From: Alligator mississippiensis
Lineage: Eukaryota; Chordata; Crocodylia; Alligatoridae
Direction: 5' to 3'
Length of the DNA: 64,000 nt
NCBI RefSeq assembly: GCF_030867095.1
Contig: NC_081828.1
Span: 212,480,978 to 212,544,977, forward strand
The notes below the pieces were generated by a model. It had not been told where the DNA came from and did not search any database. It saw only the letters and a list, made by a program, of their open reading frames with translations. The translations under genes and the position numbers were made by a program. This document shows positions 49,857-60,691 of this stretch, in pieces. The first letter of the stretch is position 1; each line of letters begins with the position of its first letter.

Positions 49857-52005
49857 CTAAAAGAATTGAAACAAATATAACATGGTTTCACTTTGCATAG
49901 GGTAGTCCAGGCACATGATATCCGCACTGCTTAACAGAGCTATGAAGTGGCCAACAAGGTACAACAATCAATTCCTGGCAAAGGTGTCAGATAATCTCAA
50001 AGTGAATTAATGAAAACTTTTGCTTATCAGTTCAATAAAAGGCTAATGAAATCGAGGTGCATAAGGAAATGAGAAAACAAAGCAAGAACAAAAATCTATT
50101 TTAACCGGAGATTAGAAGAGGGATAGAGGGCCACTGAGAAAGAGATAGAGGAAGATTTGCAGATGAATGACAAGCTTTTGTATGGCGCAATAAATCACTT
50201 ATAGGGATTTAGCTATGAGTGTTTTGTTCTAGAATTGTCTGGGTAGATAGTTCCAGCCCTTTGGCAATGTAGCTCTCAGCAGAGCAGACGGGAGAGGTTA
50301 TTTATCTGTGATGAAGACTCATGACTGTACACAGTAGCCAACTTAACTGGCAAATGCTCTCTAACCCTCTATCCAATGGTTTATAACATAAGACTGCACA
50401 TTTTCGTCCCGCCTCTTTCATCTTTGCTTGCTTGTAGATGACTATTTACAAGCCTTAGTTAATCAGGCCTCAGAAAGACCTTAAGAGAACAGTAACTCTT
50501 GTTTCCTCTTATTTAATGATCAGGGGCCTTTGTACACGCCACAAAATTGGCCTTTAAAGCAGCTTATATGCCCTTTTGAACCGCTTAAATGGCGTTGCTG
50601 TTTGCACGCTTGGTGGCGTATTCCGCTTTAAATGATTTTGTAATATAGCAAGATAAAACACCTCTGGGGTGTTTTAGTTTGCTATCTAACAAAATGCAAC
50701 AGTGCATGTGATGCTGGAAGCCAGTGTGCTCGGGACTTGAACCATCACCGCTGCCTTCTCCCACCACCAGCACACCTAGCCACTCTCCTGCTGCCTTGCC
50801 ACTCTGCCCCAGGGGCAAGCCAGCCAGTCCTGCGCAGTCCCAAATAGTGGGATGGTGGCAGGAAGATGGTGGGGACAGTGCAGGGGTGCTGGAGCTTACC
50901 TGCCTCTCCCACAACTCCGTTGGGAGAGACCCACCAGCAGCTCACACACACACCCCACCCTGCTGCTGGAGAGGGTCTCCACCTTTGTGTACACACCAGG
51001 GGGGTTTAGTTTGGTTTAATTCTCCCTAAATTGAAACGGTGGGTTTTTAAAAAAAAACTTCCACGATGCTCTGTCACATATTGGAGACAGAGGTATTGAG
51101 ATCAGTGGTGGCAGGTCCTCGTAGGAAGATTCCCATCCTTCATTTCCAGGTTTGGCCTGTGCAGAGCAGAAACGAGGGCAAGAAGAGCTAGAATGCAGAT
51201 ACCCCAGTTCAAGGGAAAGAACCAAAGACACAACTGGGCAAAAGTGGGTTCTTCTCCTTGATGCATTCATGATCTCAGCTTCAACCCAGCAGGGTTTTTC
51301 TCCATCTAAAGAATAGGGGGCTTAATGTGGAGCCTCTACCCTTCCCAGACACGTGAGGGGGAGTTAGACATCTGGTCTGACATTCAGAATTGCTCTGAGC
51401 TTGCATGATAAGCAGGGGTAGTGGCCTAGGGAGGTCAAAATGCAGATGTAGAGGGAATCTTCATGGCTTTGTGACTTCTACCCAGGATAGAGTAGAAGAT
51501 GTTTAGTGCCCGGGATGCCTACAAGCTGTGCAAGCACCATTTAAACATCTTAGACTCAGGGCAAGATCTGGCACCTCAAGTCAAATCCTGCCTCTACTGG
51601 AAGAGAATGAAAAGTTCGCATTGACTTAAGGCCAAAATTTTGCCCCTGAGACCAAACATTTTAAGTGTTCATTACATTTGGGCACTTCTGCTTTGCAATG
51701 CTGAACCTGCGGTACCACTATTTCTGCAGTCTGAAACAACTCCCTCAGTGCAGTTATTTATTAGAAATAACAATACTCATCTACCCCATGGATGTGTTGC
51801 AAAACCTGACTGAAATATTTTTTTTTCCAAAAAAATTGGGAATGTTTTAGTAAAATAGGAAAAAAATATACTTGCAATTTTATTGAACTCTTGCTATCTT
51901 GTAAGACATTTTCAACCAAAAAAAGGCATTTCGTGAGCTATTTCTTGTATTGCTCTGGAAATAAATGCGAGGCGAGCATAAAATAAAAGGAAGGATTGTA
52001 CTAAC
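49857..52005 (-). other. GHRHR-like intron between exons 7 and 8
   Basis: Contains the MITE-like repeat at 50523-51010. The remainder (51010-52005) shows nothing recognisable. Confidence 0.8.
50523..51010. mobile_element. MITE-like repeat with GTACA termini
   Basis: Left end GGGGCCTTTGTACACGCCAC and right end CTTTGTGTACACACCAGGGG are imperfect inverted termini. The left interior has TTTAAAGCAGCTTATATGCC with an inverted TGGCGTATTCCGCTTTAAA; the middle (50720-50990) is GC-rich. Possibly related to the TGTCTACATG family. Confidence 0.45.
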
Positions 52006-52159
52006 CCCAGCCAGCCAGAATGAACCACCACACATACTGTTTGTCAGAAACAAAGGTCAACAGAAGCAGCGTTTGCAGGTATATCCCTTCTACCAGGAGC
52101 CAGAAGAAGTTGGCTAAAATGCTGAACTGAAAGAATGCCACAGCCGCCTTACATGCAAC
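52006..52159 (-). CDS. GHRHR-like exon 7: TM3, ICL2 and start of TM4
   Basis: This 154-bp exon (acceptor GTGTTTCTAG, donor GTTAGTACAA) encodes VACKAAVAFFQFSILANFFW, LLVEGIYLQTLLLLTFVSDK and QYVWWFILAGW. It includes the TM3 cysteine that pairs with ECL2, the NxxWLLVEGxYL motif with the class B activation-switch Glu, and the start of the TM4 GWG motif, whose second Gly is split with the next exon. Confidence 0.96.
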
Positions 52160-52785
52160 CTAGAAACACATGGGAAGAGGAGAACATTACTTCCAGTCTC
52201 TTGAATCTGTGGTTTTTCAAGCCCTGGGCAAAGATGGAGAATTTTGACTTGAAATGAATATGAGCTTACATAGGGCAAGGCTCCAAAACCCCTTGAAATC
52301 AGTGTTGGACTTTGGCATTTCTCTGGCCGAGGTGCGCTTTGGCATTTCTTTCTCTAGGGGCAGGGGTAGAACAGTTCAGGACTCTCTCAGCTTCAGATAT
52401 ATGAATGTGAGTCTTGCTTCAGCCATGATGAAGGCCACCTCTAACTGACCCAGCTGTAAATGGCTCCTAACTTTTTGGCCTGGGAAGGCCAAGGCAGTGG
52501 GATTTGATACGAGCCACATCACTCCTTTGTGTGTTGCTGGCAACAGATACTGGCATGCCGTAACTATATTAGGCCTAAGATTTGGTAAGCTCAGTTGGAC
52601 CTTTGACCTTCTGATTTCTTTCTGTTTGTGATATGATTTCCTATATTAATTTAGACCCATTTCCCCCTGAAATATGCACTTATTCCCCATAATCAAACTA
52701 TTGGGCCAAAGTAAGAAATATCCATATCTCCTTCCCAAATAAAGACCAAGCATCAAATGAAACAGAGGGAAGAAAAGATAGGTAC
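52160..52785 (-). other. GHRHR-like intron between exons 6 and 7
   Basis: A 626-bp intron; nothing else recognised in it. Confidence 0.85.
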
Positions 52786-52918
52786 CGTCGACATAAGGCA
52801 GTGGTCCATGTTTTCATCTGCAAATAGGACAGCATCTTTGGTGAAAACAGCAATGGCTCTCAGGATGAAGGAAACAAAGAGGTGCATGTGGATGTAATTA
52901 CGTGTACAGTGGAATTTT
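52786..52918 (-). CDS. GHRHR-like exon 6: ICL1, TM2 and ECL1
   Basis: This 133-bp exon (acceptor TGCCATTTCAG, donor GTACCTATCT) encodes [20 protein letters not shown], then [24 protein letters not shown]. The Arg codon before KFHC is split with exon 5. [15 protein letters not shown] is the almost invariant ICL1/TM2 block carrying the His of the class B polar network; FxKDAVLF opens ECL1. The exon has the standard length and ends in phase 0. Confidence 0.96.
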
Positions 52919-53764
52919 CTGAAATGGCAAAAAGAACAAGAAAGCCATTCCTCAAATTTTAGCCTCCTCCATCAGAGCCCCAAATTAAAATAAATTCAGC
53001 CTTAAAAAAGCCCCCTCCCATGGCATATAAGTGCAGTAGCCATATTTAAGGAGGTAGTTAGCACAAGGTGGGAGGTCGTCTTTGAAAATGGAGGGGGAAT
53101 TAATGTCAAGAATATTGACAATCCTGGAGAATGAGAGCTTCAATCTGTAATGCCCTGCTTTGTGAAGGGCATTCCTTACAGTAGGGATTGCATTTGGGAC
53201 TGCTGGATCTAAAACTATCAGCTTCTAGTCCTTGAACTAAAACATGCAACTTGGTTAAGCAAGCCTGCACCTGACTCATTACCCTACATATGCAAGATGA
53301 AGGAGCCAGAGCACCCACCAAGCGGAGGGTGCATTGCAAAGGAGTGATAAGGCAGGGCCAGAAGGGCAACATGACCCTATACTACCCTGATTGCGCATCT
53401 CAATATTGAAAGCTGCTTCTGGGGGCATTGGAGTAGCTCAGTGTCCTTTTGCCCTTGGCCTCTCTATAGAGATCACCACTGATGATACCAATTAGTGTCC
53501 CTCATGGAAGTATAGTTGCACTGCACATTCCTATCCCACTAGACAACTTGTTGCTTGATTCAAGCCTGCGGGAGTGCATGGAAAGGCCTCACTTCTCCTC
53601 ACTTATTCCAAGGGTCAGTGGATTGGGTTTCCATCCACAGGCTACTGTGTTGAGAACCAGTAGTAACTTCCTGTTGTTATTAACCAGGACTGCATTTATA
53701 CTAATGGCCTAGAAATAAAGGGTTCTATTTTCTAACATCTAAAATCAGCACATGTAAAGCTCTG

Positions 53765-54043
53765 ACAGAACAAGGAGCACTGGTCTCAAGTTGCAGCAAG
53801 GGAAATTTAAGATGGATATTAGGAAAAACTCTCTCACTACAAGGGTGGTGAAGCACTGGAATGGGATAACTAGAGAGCTTGTAGAATCTCCATCCTTGAA
53901 GATTTTTAAGGCCCAACTCAACAAAACCGTGGCTGGAATGATCTAGTTGGTGCTGGTCCTGCTTTGAGCAAGGGGTTAGAATAGATGACACCTTCCAACT
54001 TTAATTGGCCCCTTCCAAACCTAATTTTCTATGATTCTATGAC
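53765..54043 (+). repeat. CR1 LINE 3' fragment
   Basis: In + orientation: GTTGCAGCAAGGGAAATTTA, GATGGATATTAGGAAAAACT, CTACAAGGGTGGTGAAGCAC, AATCTCCATCCTTGAAGA, and the terminal direct repeat CTATGATTCTATGAC. Lies between exons 5 and 6 of the GHRHR-like gene, in the opposite orientation. Confidence 0.9.
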
Positions 54044-54421
54044 TTTTTTCCTCCTCAGTCCTTGTGCATTGCTCCCATGATCTTTAGTGGCAGTTATAGG
54101 CTTCTCTGAGGAGAGCCAACCGATTTGAAAGACTGGAGGTTGAAGTCTTCAAGGGTACTATGCTGTATGAAATGTTGAGGACCCAGGGGTGGCCATGACA
54201 CCCCCTGGTGGCTCCACAACTGTGCCTTGCTCTCCCTTAGGGCGCCCTCCTGTCTCGCTTGCCACACCTTGATAGTATTTATAATAAATAGGAAGGCTGC
54301 CCACTGTCCTTAGTTGCGCTTGGTCTCTGTAGTTGGCTGTGCCCAGCAGGGCATCCAAAGCCTTAAAGGCTAATTGCATGGCTTGAAATCATCCCCTTTA
54401 CCATGCCCTATGCCTCATGGG

Positions 54422-55120
54422 TGTTACAGGTATGTTGCCTCTCTGTTGTGGCTTTGGCTTCCTTGGTTTCTGCCCCTTTAGTCTTTCTAGGCCTTCTAAC
54501 CTGGGCCCACTGAATTGGACCTGGCTTTGAGTCACTAGCTTCATTTGTCCTTTCCAGTCACTGGCTCCTGTATGCCAGGCCCCTGGCCCCTCTGTGGCTG
54601 CACCCTTTGTTGCTGGGCCCCTGGGCCCTGGGGCTCAAGGCAGTCGAGTGCCCCCTGGGCACTAATGAAGCCTCCACCTCCCCTTACAGTCCCATCCCAG
54701 TCCACCTGCAGCAACAGTAATGTAACATAAGGCTCTGGGCTATAACATAAACAAAACAATAAGAGCAGCCCTTGGCCCCTTTAAGAGGGCCAACCTCCTT
54801 TCATTCTTGGGCCAGCATACATCCCAGACTGGCTTCTTGTGAGCTCCTGGGGCCTAAGTCTCCCTGTGAGCAGCAAAGCAGTGTGACCAGCGCCCCTGGG
54901 TGCTTCTCCTGGGCAGGAGCTCCTAACACAGCAGCTAGCAGGGCTACGTCAAGCCCCGCGTTTATATGCACCCAGGGCCATGCCTACATCTAGTCAGGTG
55001 ACTATCTGGGCTGATGGCTAATTGCTTTGTTATCCCTGTTGGCCCTGCAAACAGCAGCAGCTGCCCCTTGCCTCACCTGAAAAGCTCCCTGGCAGGGCTG
55101 CTTCTCTTCTTAAAGTAACA
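54422..55120 (-). mobile_element. Probable LTR fossil
   Basis: A GC-rich block of about 700 bp unlike its surroundings begins TGTTACAG and ends AAAGTAACA, giving TG...CA borders with inverted hexamers. Read on the - strand it has a TATAAA at 54966-54961 (GCATATAAACGCGG) about 155 bp from its start, as expected of a promoter-bearing LTR. No target-site duplication was seen, and the adjoining GC-rich sequence at 54170-54421 may be a residue of the same element. Between exons 5 and 6 of the GHRHR-like gene, in sense orientation. Confidence 0.45.
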
Positions 55121-55477
55121 GAGAGACCATAAATGTTCTCTGCTATAGCTGATAGAGAACACCTTAGTCAAATAGGGGGGAAATAGTTACCGTATATTAA
55201 CTGAAAGGTGATTTTATTGCATTGACATAACCTCTAGCATTAAAAAAAATCAAAGCAGGAAAAAAAGATAAAAAACCTCAATCTGGTCTTGTGTATTAGA
55301 GTCAGCAGGAAAATGTCACAGCACAAGTGGGGGAGAATCGACTACCATGGGTGGAAATATAGCGTCCATGACAGGTGTCTTAACATGATTATAAAACTTC
55401 CTTTGGGTTAGCAAAGGATGAAAGGGGTAGAACGAGGCTGATTTATCTCAAAACACCTTGAAAGACTGAGGGGTTAC

Positions 55478-55575
55478 CTGAAGGCAGCAAAGACCAGGAG
55501 AGCTGTGATGAGAGAAGTCAGAGAGGTCGCATAGCCGGCTGTGTAGACATGCCAAACAGCAGAATAATATGATTT
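55478..55575 (-). CDS. GHRHR-like exon 5: TM1
   Basis: This 98-bp exon (acceptor TCTTCTCATAG, donor GTAACCCCTC) encodes KSYYSAVWHVYTAGYATSLT followed by SLITALLVFAAF and two bases of an Arg codon. YTxGYxxSL is the TM1 signature of class B1 receptors (PAC1 has YTVGYSTSL). The exon has the usual 98-bp family length and phases (0, 2). Confidence 0.95.
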
Positions 55576-55794
55576 CTATGAGAAGAGAACATAGACAGGT
55601 ATAGATGGAAATGCAGCATTTAGCCCCATTTCACTGAGGCAGGTTTTTCCTTGGAAAAAACATACAAGCAATAAAATATTTTCTTTTAGCATTGACCATG
55701 AAGATCACCCTAGCCACCTCAGCTGTTAGATAATATACTTAATTTTATCTCCTCAAAATGCCTTCCTGCAAATGGGGTACTAGACTTGGGTTTA

Positions 55795-55910
55795 GCTCAG
55801 GCGATGTAGGTTCAAGACCTGGCTGTACTACTCACCTATTGGGTTATCTCAGGGAAGTCACTTTGCCTCTCTGAGATTCAATTTCTAACCTGTGGAAGGC
55901 TGATATTTAG
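55795..55910 (+). repeat. MIR SINE fragment
   Basis: GTAGGTTCAAGACCTGGCTG (B-box-like), TACTACTCACCTATTGGGTT, CTCAGGGAAGTCACTTTGCC and TCTCTGAGATTCAATTTCTA follow the MIR consensus core and 3' part in + orientation. Confidence 0.8.
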
Positions 55911-56644
55911 GCCTGAGTGAAAAATGCTCTCTCCCAAATGGTTTTCAATAGAAAATTGGGTTTTCAGCTAATTTTTTTTTTTGTATGCAAAGTCTCTGCT
56001 TTCCTTGGAAAATTTGGAACTTCGGTCAAAAAACCCAAACTGAATCGAACCAAACCAAACCAAAGCAAAAACACTTTTTGGGGTAGAGGAGGATGACGCC
56101 CTCCTATTTTTCAAACTGTTTTAATAGTGATCCTTACCCCCATTTATGAAGTGTTCTGGACATGTGTGGATGCTCTATACAGACCCAACGTATGCTTTAT
56201 AAAGATGCCAAACAACTGCCTGTGAACCGTGAATCATCTGCTATAAGAGCTTAGTATTGTGACTGATATTTTAATCTCAATTTATCTTTGCAAATATAAA
56301 ACCCGTACTGCAAGTTTTTACAATAACAAAACACAGGTGTATTACACATGGGCTCTATCTGAACCAGGACATTGTGTGGGTATGTGGATGAAGGTGCCTA
56401 GTTATAGCTTTTCCCTAATCTGTATAATAATAATGTCCTCCAAGGGGAAGAATTCTTCCAATTTCTGCTAAAGCTGATGGGAGCTGTGGTCATAAAACAT
56501 GTCACAGATCTTCAGCACCTTGCAGTAAGGTCCAGAGCTTTTAGGCAAAGTGCAAAGACTTCAAACAGGAGTGACTCAAAGTACTTCCCACCCCCAAAAA
56601 GACCTATAGGTTAGTGGGTACAGATCCTCCGAGACCCACAAGCA

Positions 56645-56720
56645 TTGATTCAGACCCAGGCAGGGCAGGGAACTGAACCCACATCTCTGACTCCTTGGAA
56701 GTATTGTAACCACTTAGCTG
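56645..56720 (-). repeat. Possible MIR SINE fragment
   Basis: CAGGGAACTGAACCCACATC, TCTGACTCCTTGGAAGTATT and GTAACCACTTAGCTGTTG resemble the tRNA-related head of MIR in reverse orientation. Confidence 0.45.
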
Positions 56721-56941
56721 TTGGATAAAATAGTGGGGCAACGCTGTCAACTGCTACTGCCATGTTTCGTGCAAAGTCATGAAATCAAAGTCGATTTCCA
56801 AGAGGACTGAGCTCATCAGGTGGCACGGAAGGACGAGTGCTTAGTTTGCAGGGTCTTGGCAGGGTGTAGATTTGAGATGTTCATGACTCAAACACCTAGG
56901 GGTGCCTAGAAGCAGACATTTATTTAGGAGCCAGTACTGAC

Positions 56942-57051
56942 CTGATCTTCAGGCCCTTTACTGGCACCTTCATCAAATCCACATGCGACAGAGTACGGTG
57001 GAAATGGTTCTGACCAATAGGATTCTTGCGTACAATTTCTCTCCAGGAAAC
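56942..57051 (-). CDS. GHRHR-like exon 4: end of ectodomain
   Basis: This 110-bp exon (acceptor CCTGTTGCAG, donor GTCAGTACTG) encodes GFLERNCTQESYWSEPFPPY, then SVACGFDEGASKGPEDQ. RNCT is the conserved cysteine with an N-glycosylation sequon, and WSEPFPPYxxAC is the family motif. Relative to PAC1 RNCTEDGWSEPFP there is one extra residue before the Trp. The acidic, glycine-containing linker at the end leads to TM1. It ends in phase 0. Confidence 0.95.
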
Positions 57052-58154
57052 CTGCAACAGTAACACGTACCAGGGAATGACGCATTTCCTTTAATACTGA
57101 GAAGAAACTGATTGTTCCTATTGCCAAATTTTAAGACTGATTTTATCTCCTCACTCAGATGTTTATGTTGATTTTTCACACTTATCAAATCATAGTGAAT
57201 GATATGGATGTTATGCAACCCCCTCAGGATTCGGTCTTTATAGTTCAAATCAAATTGAAACAAAATGTATTCAAATCCAGATTTAACCCTGAATATTACA
57301 GCATATCTATGTTGGGAAATGCTTTTACCTTCTGTTTCTCAAACTGGAGTACGTGTACCCCTGGGGATAGGTAGGACTTTTCCCAGGGGTATGCACCTGA
57401 ATTTTAATAATGGCAACAGAGCTTCTTATGTCACTAACAGATGTTCATTTAAAGGTGCCATGGGATCTGATCCTTGATCCCAACAATCACATGCATGGCA
57501 GAATCTGTGATTGTGGGATCTGTGATTTTGGGATCGGGTATCAGATCCAAATCATACCCTAATTGCCATGATCCCAGGCTTCCCCTGCACTAGCAAGCTG
57601 AAAGCTGGGTGCCCAACAATCAGCGCATTGTCAGCTGGATCTGAGACCATACTGGGACTTGAACCGGCCATGGTGAGCTCCTAACCAGCCACACATTCAG
57701 TTTACATGTTTTTTGTGTAATATTTTTGTGGCTGGTTTCCCGTTTTGTGGTACCATTTATTTCCTGAACATGTGGCCATTTTACTATTTAAGGTATGATT
57801 AAAAAACTAACTGTGCCTTAAGTGTTTTGTCTGCCAGAGGCCTTATTGGTCAATGCACAGTTATTACTGGCATTGCCATGTGTCAACACTGAACATGCAG
57901 AAACATATCCAGTGTAGGGGGTACAAGCAGCAATATTTTGCAGGTCAAGGAGTGCATGGCCAACAACACTTGAAAACTAGCACTTTAGAGAAAATCTCCA
58001 AAGGGTGCCCAGTGGCCATCTATACCATGAGAGAGTATGCCCTGTTCTAACACCCTGATGCATGAAGTATAATAACCTTTGATATCATAGATATTATAAT
58101 CTGGTTTCAAAATAGAAAGGAATATGAAGAGTAAGGGGGGAAAACAATTCTTAC
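57052..58154 (-). other. GHRHR-like intron between exons 3 and 4
   Basis: Contains a possible hAT-like fragment at 57332-57400 and a short tandem GATCTGTGATTGTGG repeat near 57505. Nothing else recognised. Confidence 0.8.
57332..57400. repeat. Possible hAT-like repeat fragment
   Basis: CTGTTTCTCAAACTGGAGTA and CGTGTACCCCTGGGGATAGG, then CCCAGGGGTATGCACC, an inverted arrangement that recalls a common reptile interspersed repeat. Short and diverged. Confidence 0.4.
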
Positions 58155-58262
58155 CGTGTATATTGGTGATTTCTTCAAAAAAACCTGGGCAGGCCACTTT
58201 CACCACCTCCCCAAAAGCAGCTTTGGGCCAGCAACTTAGACCATCCCAATCTCCTGGACATC
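58155..58262 (-). CDS. GHRHR-like exon 3: ectodomain core
   Basis: This 108-bp exon (acceptor GTATCTTGGCAG, donor GTAAGAATTG) encodes CPGDWDGLSCWPKAAFGEVV and then KVACPGFFEEITNIH, completed by split glycines at both ends. CPxxWDxxxCWP is the class B1 ectodomain signature; the Asp and Trp residues form its structural core. WDGL and CPxFF are the GHRHR form, where PAC1 has WDNI and CPELF. The acceptor has a weak pyrimidine tract, and a repeat begins only a few bases upstream of it (see 58270-58405). Confidence 0.95.
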
Positions 58263-58269
58263 CTGCCAA

Positions 58270-58405
58270 GATACCCCATCCACAGTCAAAAAGGTACGTG
58301 CAGGATGTTTTGTACCCAAAAGCTTGCAAAGACAATTTTTTCCATGTCTTTTAGTTGGTCTGACAAAAGATATCAGATTTACTCAAAAAACCTTGCCTGC
58401 CCATG
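58270..58405 (+). repeat. Hammerhead-ribozyme-like retroelement fossil, copy C
   Basis: TGTTTTGTACCCAAAAGCTT followed by GCAAAGACAATTTTTT, AGTTGGTCTGACAAAAGATA and TCAGATTTACTCAAAAAACC. This is the 3' portion of the same repeat type as copies A and B (GAAAGCTTG..., TTGGTC-AATAAAAGATATC), in + orientation. It lies within a few tens of bases of the splice acceptor of GHRHR-like exon 3. Confidence 0.5.
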
Positions 58406-58624
58406 CAGGATGTGGCATTTCACAATGCTCTGAGATTGTTTCCGAGAAGACTTTCCATGTCTTTCTCATGAGCTCTGCAATTCTGTCCTAGCCTAGATTC
58501 TCAGTAGTATGGTCTCCTGCTACCTCCACCGCAGCTGTGCAAAGGCAAGGTGCTTTCCTGCTTTACTGCCACGTGCACAGTCTTATATACTAGTGAAATT
58601 CCCATCAAGAATAACGAGGGAGAC

Positions 58625-58870
58625 GGGGAGGGCGGGGGGACAAAGCAGCACCACCCCACACTGCCACCACCTCCCCAGAATGGGCGGGGGGCGGGGGAAA
58701 GCTTGCCGCCACCCACCACACCATGCTGCCGCCGCTCTGCATCCGGCCCTGTGCCACCCCCACCCTCCGCTGCTCTGCATATAGCCCCATGCCACCCCCC
58801 ACCACTCCATGTCTGGCCCCGCACCACCCTCCCTCCCTCCTTCCTCTCCCCCCCACCACTCTATGTCCAC
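58625..58870. repeat. GC-rich minisatellite-like tract
   Basis: Imperfect repeats of a unit such as GCTCTGCATCCGGCCCTGTG followed by CCACCCCCACC recur three to four times (CGCTCTGCAT, TGCTCTGCAT, CACTCCATGT, CACTCTATGT). It is C-rich on the + strand and creates overlapping Pro- and Gly-rich open frames that are not genes. Confidence 0.65.
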
Positions 58871-59213
58871 TGGAGCCATGCCTAGCCCATCATTCTTGAC
58901 ATGCATTCTTGATGCAGCACTGGCTGAAGCTATGTCCTGCTGGGAGCCATGCCCCCAAGAGCGTTACAGACAGACACACAGACACACAGACTAAACCCTT
59001 TATATAGAGAGAATTTAGCATCTGAGCTGCACCATTTCTTTTCTGAGAAACTTTCAAACATACAACTTAAAACCAACATGAACTTTGAAAAGGGAGAGTT
59101 TTTTTTTAGTTGGTAAAACAACACAAGGCAACAAAAGAAGAAAAATGTTGACAGTAATAATTAACACTTTGGCAGCATTCCCATCCTAGGTTTCGTACAG
59201 ATCAGGTTAGTGG

Positions 59214-59248
59214 CAAATTTAGCTATATAGTCAAATTTAGCTATATAG
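59214..59248. repeat. Tandem duplication, 18-bp period
   Basis: CAAATTTAGCTATATAG occurs twice, separated by one T. Confidence 0.9.
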
Positions 59249-59990
59249 GCCTGTTATTTCATCATTGTATCCTGTATCAGCTACACCTTAGCTGATTTGA
59301 AGGAAATGATGCAAAAGGTGAAATCCTGACCAGTTGAAATCAATGGGAGTTCTGTCTTTGACTTTAATGGGGCTAAGATTTCATCTAAGACATGTAGGAA
59401 TAACCTCACATATTTCTCAAAAAACCTTACGATGGTCATGACGTGTTGACTACAGAAAAATCCCAGGCATGCTGGCATCTATGAAACACTAACTATAAAA
59501 ACCGGCCCCTGCATTCTAGGCAGATACTAATCAGACACACCTTAATGCCAGAAAGATGCAAAATTTGAGAATGACTTTCAATGGCTTTCCCAAATCTCTC
59601 ATTAGCACCCTAACCCCAGGGCTTTCCTTCTCTCCACTGCCCAGAAAAGCTCCTAAGAAAGCTTTTATTGAGTTCTGAGACAATAAAAGCAACTCAAAAT
59701 GCAAAATTTTCAAACGTGGCTCAGGATTGCTATTTGATTGTACCCAACCTGTTACACATATGAGAGGTCTGGTTTTAAGAAAGTGTTGGGAATCCATCCT
59801 GCTAGAAACTAGGTCTCTTTAAAGTGTCTCTGGTTGGATGGTCTGAAAACTAAAGCTTTCCAAATCCCTAGTCAGGTACATTAAAAAATCTTGACCCTTG
59901 TTTTAGCCTTTATATAATACTGTGGAAGAATTGGTTTTGTTTGCTTTAAAGTTCCATTTTCAATTATACTTCGAAAATCTCAATGCATCT

Positions 59991-60691
59991 TGTCATGACC
60001 CAATGATTGTGTGTGTGCTTCGGCACTGCAGAATTATTTCCCGCCACATGGAGCTTTCTTTGCATGGTGCAATTCTCAGCTGCAGAGAGAAAACCCTGGT
60101 GCAAAGGAGTTCCCGCCACCTGTATGTAAATTTGTTTCCCACTATTGGCTGTTTCTAAATTATTCCCATGTGGCAGCTAGCGATTGGCTTGCTAGTCGTA
60201 TAAGAGGTTTGAGCAGTTTCCGCCCAAGTTGTAGAGGACTCCACAACCATCTCGTGGAGACTCTGAGCACGCGGCAGAGTAATAGAAACTTTGTGTGTGT
60301 CTCAGAGGAGTTCGGCAGCCTGATCAACCACCAACCTCTTCCCGTCTCATTCGTTAAATTCTTAAGACGTATCTACGGTTTTGCGTGCTCGTCAAAGGTA
60401 TCCAGAGCTCTGTCGTGTTTGTTTTTGCGGAGCCTAGCAAACTCCGTGCGTGTGTCTTCGGTGGAGCCTAGCAAACTCCACTTGTGTTTGTCTGTTACTG
60501 CAACTCAAGAAAGTTTTTCCTGCCTGCACCGCGACCACCTACGGTGTAAGTAAAACAATCTTTAATTAACCGCTATGAGTCCATGCCTAATTCTAGTCTG
60601 TTGTGCAAAAGTACCCACCCTACTGTTGCATGCTCCCGGCCACAGCCCGCCGCGCGCCCCCAAAAGCCTCGGACCGCTCCCGGCCTGCACA
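59991..60691 (+). mobile_element. Solo LTR of an endogenous retrovirus-like element
   Basis: This 701-bp unit starts TGTCATGACC and ends GGCCTGCACA (TG...CA) and is flanked on both sides by CATCT (59986-59990 and 60692-60696), a perfect 5-bp target-site duplication. Inside are two inverted CCAAT boxes (ATTGG at 60144 and 60183), a TATAAGA at 60199 and a 17-bp direct repeat GGAGCCTAGCAAACTCC (60429, 60463), compatible with U3-R-U5 order on the + strand. No internal coding region accompanies it, so it is a solo LTR. Class unresolved. It is antisense to the GHRHR-like gene and about 190 bp from exon 2. The intact duplication suggests a moderate age. Confidence 0.8.

Larger units (their letters stand above)
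52919..55477 (-). other. GHRHR-like intron between exons 5 and 6
   Basis: Contains CR1 at 53765-54043 and the probable LTR fossil at 54422-55120 in a GC-rich block. Confidence 0.8.
55576..56941 (-). other. GHRHR-like intron between exons 4 and 5
   Basis: Contains MIR at 55795-55910, a possible second MIR at 56645-56720 and an A/T-rich repeat-like stretch near 55915-56080. Confidence 0.8.

Noticed and set aside
58501-58906. Several overlapping Pro-, Gly- and His-rich open frames on both strands
   Set aside because: Produced by the C-rich minisatellite tract.
60011-60553. 180-codon open frame on the + strand
   Set aside because: It lies wholly inside the solo LTR, shows no domain and its text is promoter and leader sequence.
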